A DNA stretch of 37,575 nt, from assembly GCF_000143415.4 (NCBI RefSeq), contig NW_003314318.1:985882-1023456 (forward strand), in the 5' to 3' direction. Below are positions 9,557 to 18,338 of the stretch, piece by piece (position 1 is the first letter of the stretch; each line of letters begins with the position of its first letter). The stretch comes from Selaginella moellendorffii (Eukaryota > Streptophyta > Lycopodiopsida > Selaginellales > Selaginellaceae). Position numbers and translations under genes: made by a program. The notes beneath the pieces were generated by a model, which saw only the letters and a list, made by a program, of their open reading frames with translations, did no database searches and was not told the origin of the DNA.

Positions 9557-12554
9557 ATGACGATCGTAATAAGCGCTCGAGCTGTCTCAGCGCTTGCCAT
9601 TGCCACGCCAAATCGTCGCGTCTGGACTTGCGGAGGATCTCACAAGCAGCAGCAGCAACGGCGTCGCCATTGCCTGCCTCCAATCCATGCCGCTGCTGCT
9701 TCTGGTAATGTTGCCATTCCATTCGAGCAGAAGCCCGCGAAGGTTCCACCTCTCGCTCCATTGCCGACGCCACCGGTGGAGGCATCCCTTTCTACGGTAA
9801 CTTGCCAATTCTCTCGATGGAAAACTTCTAGCCTGTCCTTCTTCTTCTTTTCCGATTGATTCGCAGGTCATTCCTTACCTCTGGAGATTGGCATCCGGGG
9901 ATAGCAACTTGGGATGGCGGCTCATCGTCGCTGTGAGCTTTTTGTTTGCTGGAAAAGTATGTCGAAAACTTTGCTCTCTTTTTTTTCTTCCTTGTTCCTT
10001 TATGATCTTGCGTTTCGAACAGGCAGCGGGGCTTGCGGGTCCTTTGTTCTTTAAATGGGGAATGGACGTCCTCGCTCAAGCGCCAGCCAAAGCTCTATCG
10101 ACACAACAGGTGAAGTTTGCCGTCTTGGCGCTGGTTTTGTCGGCTTTAAGCAAGGTACTCTTGCTGCACTGTATTCTTCCTTCCTTTCTAGCATGTTTCT
10201 GATAGCAGGCATGCGTTGAAGGCCCTTAGTGCAGGACTCAACGAGACGAGGTATTTGATTTTTGCTCCACTCGGTTTTGCTACCGGTCGCAGAGTGGGAG
10301 TTCAGCTGCTGGAACACGTCCTCGGGCTCGACCTGTCTTTCCATCTCGAGAGAAGAACAGGCGCCCTGTCTCGTATTCTAGATCGAGCTCAGAGAAGTGT
10401 GATGAGCATCTTCCGAGCTGTAGGTAAAGTCTTCTCCTCGGCCATTGTTTCTTGTTCTAAAGTCTTATCGTCTTTTGATGCTTCTGCAGTTTTTACTTTT
10501 GTACCAACAATTTTGGAGCTCCTTCTAGTCTGCGGGCTTCTAGCAAAACAAGTTAGCCCGATTGTTGCTGCTGTTGTAGTGGTAACGTTCACTGCGTACG
10601 TAGCCTGGACGTTTTACATTACGCAGGCTGCTGCATTGAGTCGAAAGGAGGCAAGTACAATCGTGTGTTTGCGCTCCTAATTTACTGGTGCTCCTTGTCT
10701 AGGTGAATAAGCTGGACGAAATGGCCTCCGGTAAAGCCGTGGATGCCTTGCTGAACTACGAAACTGTTGTACAGGTTTGCAACTTCCGTTTTCTTCTTTC
10801 CATTTTCCTTTGATATCATGATTCTCTGCAGTTCAACAATCAAAAGCTAGAAGTTATGCAGTACGATGCTCTGCTTCAAAATTATCAAAACGCAGCGGTA
10901 TGTTCTGATTTCAATCTAGTTCGCAATTGTCACTGATTTCTTCCTCACTAGCTTGACTCGGAAAAGCTGGTAGCGGCGCTAAATGCGGGTCAAGCTCTCA
11001 TTCAGGCTGTTGGAATCGCGGTCGTAATGGGACTTGCGGGGTTTCAGGTGTCTCAAGGCATTATCACCGTCGGAGATCTTGTGTTGGCTAATGGTTTGAT
11101 ACTTCAACTCTCTGGACCGCTACAGGTTAGCAAGTCGAACCTTTTTTTTTCAATTTACATAGCGAACCAGGAATTCCTTTTCAAGGTGTAACATTTTCTC
11201 AACATGGATTTACAGTTTCTGGGGTTCATTTACAGAGAGCTTCGGCAGTCGCTTGTTGATCTGGAGTCCCTCTTCGGAATTTTAAGGTTCTGAGTATCTC
11301 ACATGAAGAATCCATTGTTTTAACTGACAGTGTTTGGTCCAGACGAAAACCGATGCTCAAGGATGGTACCATAGATCTTCCTTACAACAGCAAAGGACTT
11401 CATTTGAAGGCGCACGATCTCCAGTTTAGCTACTCATCGAGAAAAGTAACCAAGTTTGTGTTTGTTTTTCCCTTCCATTTTATAACGCATGTAACAGGTC
11501 TTGCATGGAGTTTCGTTTGAAGTTCTTCCTGGACAAAGTCTAGCGATTGTTGGACCATCTGGATCTGGAAAGTCTACAATATTGAAGCTGCTCCTTCGTC
11601 TATATGACCCTGAAAGCGGCAGGCTTTCGTTTGATGGTCAAGACTTACGTTCCATAACACAGGTCTGAACAATGTCTTCCATTTTTGTTCTTCTTTTTTA
11701 TTTTGTTGGACTTCCAGGCGTCACTCCGTAGGGCAGTTGCAGTTGTTCCTCAGGAAACGGTATGCCTTATTCTGAAATTACTCCTTATTAGTGACCGGTG
11801 TATTGCAGGTGCTTTTTAACGACACAATTTCAAAAAACATTCTATACGGTCGACCCTCGGCAAAAGAAGAAGAAGTTGTCAATGCGGCCAAACAAGCGGT
11901 AGGCGTTTTTTTTTTTTCGTTTTTCCTTCCCCTTTAGCTCTAGTGTTTTGTGATACTCATGGATGCAGAGACTGCACGATACTGTGTTGCAAATGCCGGA
12001 TTTATACAACAGTGCTGTTGGCGAACGGGGCCTGAAGGTACAATTGTTTTTTCTAAAAGGGTAAAAACTATTGATGCCATGACTGATGAAACTTTCAGCT
12101 TAGTGGCGGTGAGAAGCAAAGGGTGGCCATTGCTAGAGCGTTTCTTAAGGCCCCAAGGTTACTAGTGTGTGACGAAGCTACCAGTGCACTGGATTCAACA
12201 ACGGAAGTCCGTTTTCTAAGTTTGCATCTGTCCCGTCTGAGTTTTTTTCTTCGCGCAGGCGGCTATCTTAAACTCTCTCAAGGAACTGGCAACAGGTCGG
12301 ACCTGCGTCTTTGTCGCGCATCGCCTCTCGACTATCATGCACTGTGACAAAATCCTGGTAGCGAAAACTATCCCCTCTAGTTCCTTAATCTCGATCAACC
12401 ATTTCCATTTCCACTTCCACCTTTTCAGGTGCTAGACGCTGGAGTGATCGTGGAGCAAGGCACGCATCACAAGCTCCTGGCAATGAAGGGAATGTACTCC
12501 AGAATGTGGGCGCTGCAAGAGTCGGAAAGCCAGAGAAAGCTCGTGAAGCAATAA
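9557..12554 (+). CDS. ATM1/ABCB7-type half-size ABC transporter, organellar
   Basis: Seventeen exons: 9557-9796, 9867-9956, 10023-10154, 10222-10423, 10490-10650, 10703-10774, 10832-10897, 10952-11125, 11216-11286, 11343-11445, 11498-11662, 11718-11759, 11809-11898, 11969-12037, 12099-12206, 12259-12357 and 12429-12554. The total is 669 aa with all phases closing. An ABCB-type membrane domain carries ATM-family hallmarks ([47 protein letters not shown]). The nucleotide-binding domain has Walker [10 protein letters not shown] (about 456-464), Q-loop VPQET, signature [14 protein letters not shown] (560-573), Walker [13 protein letters not shown] and the H-loop His (about 616). ATM transporters work as homodimers in the mitochondrial inner membrane and export glutathione-linked sulfur compounds for cytosolic Fe-S assembly. 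The basic, Ala-rich N-terminus supports organelle import. The intron after exon 5 uses a GC donor. Confidence 0.92.
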
Positions 12555-12622
12555 CAACAAAATCAAATCGTTTGATCTGAAGCAAAGTAAGTCCATATCA
12601 TTATTGTGAGTTTATCAGTTTC

Positions 12623-13112
12623 TTAACAAGCATCTGCAGTGTATGTGAGACTATTGTCTTGAAGCCATGCGTTCACTTTAAATGACACTGGCCTAGACAT
12701 GTGGTTTTGAGAGAATGGTGGGATGTATTCCACCCAGTCTACAAACCAGCCAGGATTCTTTCCTTTGTTATTGTGGTGCAGCACCATTCTACACACTGGA
12801 TCAAATGCTTGGAGGCAATTTGCTACCAATCCTGTGAATGTTGATAGTGAGCAAATCTCAAAATCATCTATGCGAGGATTATCCAGGGTGAATTGGACAC
12901 TGGCTCCTAATAGTGTAGTGAATGTTACATCTACATCAGCATCAGTTCCGGCCCATTGAACACAGCCAGTTTTAATATTCACACCATATGTGCATTGTTT
13001 ATCCTGGATAATGATATTGTTAGTAATTACGTGAAAGGAGAAAAACATAAGTAACCTTTGCTACAGCCAAAGCTGGAATAGGAAATAATATACAAATAAT
13101 AAAAAGTAGCAT
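12623..13112 (-). CDS. Small secreted PLAT/LH2-domain protein (ATS3-like)
   Basis: Two exons, 13056-13112 and 12623-13003, with a 52-nt intron; 145 aa. Exon 1 encodes an almost complete signal peptide (MLLFIICILFPIPALA). The mature part starts CTYGVNIKTG, followed by AGTDADVDVTF, DDFEICSL, a WFVDWVEY strand and a Trp-containing C-terminal strand. That is the pattern of single PLAT/LH2 beta-sandwich proteins related to plant PLAT1/ATS3, which are secreted stress proteins. Four to five Cys suggest disulfides. The gene is clearly AT-richer than its neighbours. A TATA box sits at about 13147-13154 on the minus strand, about 35 nt upstream of the start, so the 5' UTR is very short. No enzyme activity is expected. 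Confidence 0.83.
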
Positions 13113-13145
13113 GTTATGTCCTGCAGAGAAACTTGGAACAAATAC

Positions 13146-13154
13146 ATTTATATC
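13146..13154 (-). promoter_or_regulatory. TATA box of the PLAT gene
   Basis: The minus strand reads GATATAAATG about 35-40 nt before the PLAT start codon (13112). The spacing implies transcription starts almost at the ATG. Confidence 0.5.
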
Positions 13155-13388
13155 TCAAAGTTTTATGATCAATCATCTGATAATCAATAATGCATAATCT
13201 CTATGCTGCTATTTTGGTTTTATTGTATAATTGGTCCTAGCTGGTTTATGATATTTAAGGAAATATCAAAATAGATTTTTCTAAAATAAAGAAACTATTT
13301 CTCTCTTCCTTTCTTTAATCAATTTTATGTAAATTTATTTCACTGGAACTTACACACTAGGATAGATTCAGAGACTTCTATCATATAT

Positions 13389-13748
13389 TCACGAGTGGTG
13401 GCAGCGCTCGCCAACGTCGAGCTGCACTTGGCACGACTGGGCAATGGGGAGAAGCGACTTGATGACTGTTCTTCCCGGGTACTCGGGGCTGCAAACGCAC
13501 CCTGGATTAAGAACGTTGCGGATGGCATCACAGCAATCGTCCTGCGGGGCGCCGCTCTGCGATCCCAAGCACGTCAGCAGCTGGTACTGGTTGCATCCCA
13601 GGCGACTAGACGCAGAGATCTCCGCTGGAACAAGCAGCGACGACGAGACGGAGCGATGAGCCATCTGAGGCAGCAGCAGCGCCACCGCCAGCAACACCCG
13701 CGCGCACCGCCGCCATGAGAAGCAGCCCCTCGCGCCGAGGAATTCCAT
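13389..13748 (-). CDS. Non-specific lipid-transfer / 2S-albumin superfamily protein
   Basis: Single exon, 119 aa. An N-terminal signal peptide (hydrophobic VLLAVALLLP after a basic stretch) is followed by the eight-cysteine motif in the order C-x7-C-x11-CC-x10-CxC-x19-C-x9-C. This is characteristic of plant nsLTP / bifunctional inhibitor proteins. Such proteins are small disulfide-locked helical bundles that bind lipids in the apoplast or on the cell surface. The protein ends two residues after a His-His following the last Cys, so there is no GPI-anchor tail. A CTATAAGT box lies about 75 nt upstream at 13824-13831 and a GAGA tract lies beyond it. Confidence 0.87.
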   Translation of the reverse strand: MEFLGARGCFSWRRCARVLLAVALLLPQMAHRSVSSSLLVPAEISASSRLGCNQYQLLTCLGSQSGAPQDDCCDAIRNVLNPGCVCSPEYPGRTVIKSLLPIAQSCQVQLDVGERCHHS

Positions 13749-13823
13749 TCGATAGATGAAGAGTTTCTCTCTCCCTCCTTTGAATGCCGTGGTGGTGATA
13801 CCCTCTGGTGAATCAATCGATCG

Positions 13824-13832
13824 ACTTATAGC
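13824..13832 (-). promoter_or_regulatory. TATA box of the nsLTP gene
   Basis: The minus strand reads CTATAAGT about 76 nt upstream of the start codon at 13748, a normal plant core-promoter spacing. Confidence 0.5.
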
Positions 13833-13847
13833 GCGCTCCTGGCGAGG

Positions 13848-13869
13848 GGGGAGAGAGAGAGAGAGAGAA
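13848..13869. repeat. (GA)n microsatellite in the nsLTP promoter
   Basis: About ten uninterrupted GA units immediately upstream of the TATA box. GA repeats in plant promoters can be bound by BPC/BBR GAGA factors; here it may equally be a simple microsatellite. Confidence 0.6.
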
Positions 13870-14007
13870 TATGTGCGTGAGGCTCTCAGAACACGAGTTT
13901 TTTTGGTAGGTGGACCTTGCGGTGTGGCTCTTCCTCTACTAAAGAGTTCACGCTATTTCTTTGGCGTCAAACATTCAAACTTAGCATCAGTGACACTGCT
14001 AATACGT

Positions 14008-14262
14008 GAACTGCGCGAGACTACCTCGCTGGGAAATTCCTAGTCTATAATTATCGCCAGAGTTCCATCAACCTTTGACCCAATCTTCTCTGTTTCTATA
14101 GAATGCTATCACTCCATACTCGCAAATCACGCATTACTCTTTTGCAAAGGCAGTGGGAATGCTGGGAATCTCCATGGCTCGGGAAGCATTCGAACCAGAA
14201 TATGTTGATTCGACTCTCGTCAAGCTTGTCGAGTTCTGCGTTTCCACATGGCGGTTTAAAAA
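14008..14262 (+). pseudogene. Second PLP-decarboxylase fragment
   Basis: The plus strand carries ARDYLAGKFLV (about 14010-14045), then a stretch ending ctgtttctatag that looks like an intron end, then YSQITHYSFAKAVGMLGI (about 14117-14175) and about 30 further codons. These are the same two blocks, in the same order and spacing, as in the minus-strand pseudogene at 8783-9361, including non-coding sequence between them. The two copies are therefore paralogous duplicates and not chance matches. No N- or C-terminus is present, so this is a fragment. Confidence 0.72.
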
Positions 14263-14826
14263 AAAGCTTATAAAGTTTTTGATTATTAGAATAAGTTTAA
14301 ACCCATTTAGAAATTAGAAAGTAAAACTATAGTGTTAAATTATATAATAATTATTATTATTACTATATTATTAAAGTTTTTCCAAGGATATATAGACTGT
14401 GACAGTATAAAGGTTTTTGTTATAACCAATCATATTTAAATATTCAGATCAAATTGTTTTATTTCCATATCTTATAATGTTTTCATAACAAAATTAAATT
14501 CCAACTTTCAACACCTACTAAAATTACAAATATATAGTCAAGTCATAACACACAACTGTTTGCTGAGAATGAATTTGACTCCTTATACATATTTGACAAG
14601 ACTTTATATTTTTTAACTAAAATGTCATTTAGAGTTTTATTTTATTATAATTTGTAATTATTAGAAACCTATCATTTTATTATATTTTTCAGCCATTAAA
14701 TTAATAATTCTTTATTTAAAGAACTAGACTTATTTAACTTTTTTTTCTATGATTTTCTGGTATATCAATCATTTTACTTCAAAAGTTCATACTATTGTTA
14801 ATCTTGCTATTACCTCAAAAATTCAT
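14263..14826. other. AT-rich intergenic stretch
   Basis: Very AT-rich, with poly-T/A runs. No open frame, RNA gene or clear repeat structure was recognised. Confidence 0.5.
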
Positions 14827-15045
14827 AATGTTAATTCAGACTGTAACAATGCTGAAAATGAAGTGTCATCTAGATCATTACCTGTGAACATTTTTATATA
14901 CAATAAATCTCAAGCTTTCAAACATAAAATAGATGCTTCACTTGTTTCTAAAATTTCTTTTGCCAGACTTTAAGTGTTATAATTTTTTTAAAGCTAATGC
15001 ATACTATAAAACATCTGGGTGGCATGGCTCGGCATTTACTGCTAA
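14827..15045 (+). pseudogene. Decayed relative of the downstream four-cysteine secreted protein
   Basis: Blocks NVNSDC, VNIFIYNKSQAFKHK, LVSKISF and, after stops and a frame change, YYKTSGWHGSAFT align in order with VNPDC, VNVFIHDGSKDFHYK, LVENAYF and YYETSGWHGWSSWAFTGC of the gene at 15344. The signal-peptide exon and the C-terminal Cys region are unrecognisable. It is a tandem duplicate lying about 520 bp upstream. Confidence 0.68.
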
Positions 15046-15234
15046 GTAGCAGCTTAATGATTTTTTACAATATTGAAAGCTATAAAAACAGAGTTCCTTA
15101 GAAAATTCTAATTTTTATTTTATTATATCCAGAGCAAACTTCCATGGCTCCAGCCTGGAAAACTTTGCCTTCTTTGTTCATTTTGGTTCTGCTTAATGTC
15201 AGGACGAACTCCATGTCCAAGTAGACTAAATTAC

Positions 15235-15244
15235 CATATAAAAT
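15235..15244 (+). promoter_or_regulatory. Candidate TATA box of the secreted four-cysteine protein gene
   Basis: A CATATAAAAT element lies about 105 nt upstream of the ATG at 15344. The whole area is AT-rich, so confidence is limited. Confidence 0.3.
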
Positions 15245-15343
15245 AAATATGGTTAGCTGTTTATTGGACTTTTAACTTTAATATTTTGTATCCTAGTGCA
15301 ATAGACAGAAATAATATCCCAAATCAGCCATTCGAATACACAA

Positions 15344-15736
15344 ATGGCAAGCTATTTTGTGTGCACAGTGCTTACTTTGATTATTATTGGCTTGAAAGGT
15401 CACGCTGTTGATGTTAATCCAGATTGTGCAGATGATGATTGGGAGACTGAAATGAAGTGCCATTTAAAATATTACCAGCATTCCCAAGACGTGAACGTTT
15501 TTATACATGATGGCTCTAAAGATTTCCATTACAAACAAGAGCCTTTTCCCCTTGTTGAGAATGCTTATTTTATTAGAAAACGAACAACTTTTTATGTTAT
15601 AGTTTTCAAAGGGAGTGGATATTATGAAACTTCTGGATGGCATGGCTGGTCCTCATGGGCTTTCACTGGATGTTATACTCACACTACAGATACCAATTCA
15701 GTGACATTTTATAGCGTTTCAGACTGTAAAAGTTAG
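15344..15736 (+). CDS. Small secreted four-cysteine protein, family not recognised
   Basis: Single exon, 130 aa. The first about 21 residues (TVLTLIIIGLKGHA) are a clear signal peptide. The mature protein of about 109 residues has four Cys (28, 39, 110, 128), enough for two disulfides. It is rich in aromatic residues: HYK, FYVIVFKGSGYYETSG, WHGWSSWAFTGC. Alternating hydrophobic stretches suggest an all-beta fold. I do not recognise a family and assign no function. The size, the secretion signal and an adjacent decayed tandem copy are typical of fast-evolving apoplastic defence or signalling proteins, which is inference. Codons are much AT-richer than in the housekeeping genes here. Its 3' flank carries tandem repeats. 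Confidence 0.7.
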   Translation: MASYFVCTVLTLIIIGLKGHAVDVNPDCADDDWETEMKCHLKYYQHSQDVNVFIHDGSKDFHYKQEPFPLVENAYFIRKRTTFYVIVFKGSGYYETSGWHGWSSWAFTGCYTHTTDTNSVTFYSVSDCKS

Positions 15737-15738
15737 AA

Positions 15739-15925
15739 GTGCTTTTAATCTCACTAAGTAGTTCATGCAGTCCTTGAGATTTCGAAGAGCAATTCTCCAG
15801 GCTCACAGGTCTGGAAAGTTTGGCTTTCTTGCGCTTTTAATCTCACAGACTAGTCCTTGAAATTCTATCTTACTGCAATTCTCCATAGGCTCACAAGTCT
15901 GGAAACTTTAGCTTTCTTGCACCTC
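15739..15925. repeat. Tandem duplication of about 88 bp (two units)
   Basis: Unit 1 (about 15739-15829) and unit 2 (about 15830-15918) both run from gcttttaatctcac through a ccttgara tt segment to a caattctcca...ggctcac...gtctggaaa...gctttctt block. A third, weaker copy of that last block is seen near 15131-15175. Unit 2 overlaps the last codons and stop of the minus-strand gene ending at 15891. Confidence 0.7.
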
Positions 15926-18168
15926 GGTTTTCGCGGTAAGTTTTGTCGACTTTGAGTCGGCCTGTAAAGCCTTGTGGCAGCTGGCCGGGTTCTACGAAGT
16001 CAAAACGAGCCGGAAGTTCCAAGTTGCATCTCACGAAAGCTGTGCACGAGGTTTCTCCCCTGGTTGTCCGGAGATTTCTATCTACAGAATGGAAGAAACA
16101 AGTCGAGATCAGACTGACAACCTCGAGCTTGAGACTCACTTTTGCTGCTTGAGTTCCTTCAGTCGAACTTCAATGTTGTGGACGACGCTACACAAAACCA
16201 AAGTGGATCGATTGGGATCTACTTGAAAGAATAAAACTACGTTGCTTACCTCTCTGGTAGCGATGGCAGCTCCTTTACAATCGAGAGCACCATGTCAGCT
16301 TCACTCTCGTGGCCTCCATACGTCGTTGGCTCTGCAAAAGCTTGTGAGCGTAAAAGAAAACGATAGAGGCTACTAACCTGGCTCAACGTCTCCAAATACT
16401 TCCCCGCCGCTTCGAAGGTACTTTGTAGCGCGAGGTCCAAGAGCTCCAGCCAGTTTCTCCTTCATGGCTCGCCCGATCAGAACATACGCAAGCGCAGCAG
16501 TCTCGTCGGCAACTCCAGTGACATCCTTGTCGACTGAATCCACCTGCTCGTCATCCTCGAAGTTGATCTTCCCCTTTTCTTCCGGATTCTCTTCGATCTT
16601 GAGCTGGGACGAGCATAAGCTGTAGTCGAAGGTGTCGAAGTCATCGTCGTCAGCGTCGTCGGCGTCGGCCTGTTTGGCGGACATTTGTGTTTCGATCCAC
16701 TCCCAGCTCACTTGCGCCAGCTCGCTGCTAAGATTCAGCACAGCCTCCACTTCTGCTTCCTTGCGCTTCGGGTTCCGGGTGTCAGCTACGCTTGAAAACT
16801 TGAGACTTCGCGGTCTGGCTGCCACTACCATGTCCACGGCCTCTTGCACGGACTCGGGTACCGTCTGACGCGTACATCTGTAGAGCGCCTCGCGTAGTAT
16901 GTTCTTGATGGACTCGACGTAAACTCCTGGATGTTTCATCGTGTTCTTCTTGGTTTGTGTCAAAGTCTCATACACCGCCTCCAGTTCTTCGAATGGAAGT
17001 GCGTGGAGCTGGGCGATGGCCGAGAGTAGCTTTGTTTGCAGCAGCTCGGTGTCCGGGTGTAGAGCATCTAGCTTCAATACAAGCTGGTTGTCGTGCCCCT
17101 GAACTTCACGTGCATGGAGACTGATCACCCACAAGGCCCTCTGCAAAGGCTGTGGCAAGCCATCCGAGCCACCTCGCGTAGCCTCTTCCAAGAAGTTCTC
17201 GCAAAGTCTTGTGACGCGCGCCACAAGTTTTGCTCGGGTACCGCCGATCTTGACGACATATAGTTGCTGTTGCTCGTAAGGCTGCTCGGACAAGAGATCC
17301 GCCATCGCACGCAAGCAGCGATGTGGCAAGTCCTGTAGCGTCGAGAGTATCAACTTCGCAGCTTCTATACGACTACACCCCTCCGGAAACCGAGGTAGCT
17401 CCATTGCTGTGGATCCCGGAAGCTTTTCCGTATCATACCGTATTCGTTTTCGTTTCCCTCGCGATCCCTTCAAGCCTCTTAAGAACTTTACTACGTTTTC
17501 CAGCCCCTGTTCTCCAGACTCTCCCAGTCTAAGCCCGATCTTTTGCAGGATGGAACGCTCCAGCCAAGCCCGATACTTCCTTTTCTTTGTGTCTTGCGTG
17601 AGCGTCGAGAACAAGGCTGACACCTCTGAGAAGCGTAGAGTTCTTATCAGCGTGGGCAGACCTTCCAGGATTTCCAGATTCGAGAGCCCGTCCAGATTGT
17701 TTACGTCCAGCGCATTCTCACTATCATCGTCTCCTTCCTTCAAATGGTCGAGTGCTGTCTCGACTACGTTGTGGATCAGAGAGTAGCCATCCTGGAAATG
17801 TAGCACTGATAGAAAAGAAAAAAAAAAGTGAAAGAAATCCAAGAACTTACGCTACTATCATCCCTCCGTAGAAACGACTCAGCAATACATCTACAAAGAA
17901 GAAAGAAGAAATAAAACGAGCAGCGAGGAATAGTTACTTCTCATCGTCAACAAACGCGCATTTATCCATGACGCGCAGCGTTGTCTCGGGCCAATTTCGT
18001 CCCAGCCATCTACAAACAAGCAAGAAGCGCGATCGCGATCTATTACCAGCGACTCTAGCTGCTTTACCTGCGCTTGAGGACGAGCTGCTGCTCCTGGAAA
18101 TAGATCGCCGCCATGAGCTTCGTGGCATCCTTTCGCAGCGCGTCCCAGTCGTGGTCCTCTTCCGCCAT
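15891..18168 (-). CDS. Uncharacterised, probably helical 647-aa protein
   Basis: Seven exons: 18068-18168, 17938-18009, 17851-17890, 16378-17791, 16250-16331, 16140-16187 and 15891-16077. All phases close to 647 aa. I do not recognise the family. The N-terminus MAEEDHDWDALRKDATKLM and the following exons are helix-rich. The large exon 4 has a Leu-rich helical region, a basic patch (GKRKRIRYD) and an acidic tail around DADDADDDDFDTFDY. A coiled-coil-like piece, NIEVRLKELKQQK, precedes a distinct C-terminal segment RFDFVEPGQLPQGFTG. An earlier stop (TAA at exon 5, or TGA in exon 6) is possible if the last introns are retained. The two strong donors (GTAAGC, GTGAGT) and the fully open last exon favour the long form. 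It is head-to-head with the Rho_N-like gene. Confidence 0.75.
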
Positions 18169-18338
18169 TGAGCTCTTTATTTCTCAAGAACCCTAAAACT
18201 CCTGGATAGGAATCGAAATATTTCTTCTTCCGGATGAGGAGGAGCGAGCGATCGCGGTGGAGCTGTCCTGGGAGCTGGTAAGTCCGCGCAGCCATCGCAG
18301 CGCTAGGAAGGCCTAATCGCGTTCTCTGTTTCCAGGCC
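18169..18338. promoter_or_regulatory. Bidirectional promoter and 5' UTR intron region
   Basis: Only 170 bp lie between two divergent start codons. On the plus side a 58-nt GT-AG intron (18278-18335) ends 3 nt before the ATG at 18339. A short upstream ORF starts at 18234. An AGAACCCTAAAA telo-box-like motif lies at about 18187-18198. Confidence 0.55.

Noticed and set aside
14749-14973. Open 74-codon frame as an intact gene
   Set aside because: It lacks the signal peptide and the C-terminal Cys region and stops midway through the homology to the 15344 protein; it is a relic.
17409-17786. 125-codon plus frame opposite the 647-aa gene
   Set aside because: Low-complexity Ser/Phe/Arg composition typical of an antisense shadow; it overlaps a conserved-looking helical exon.
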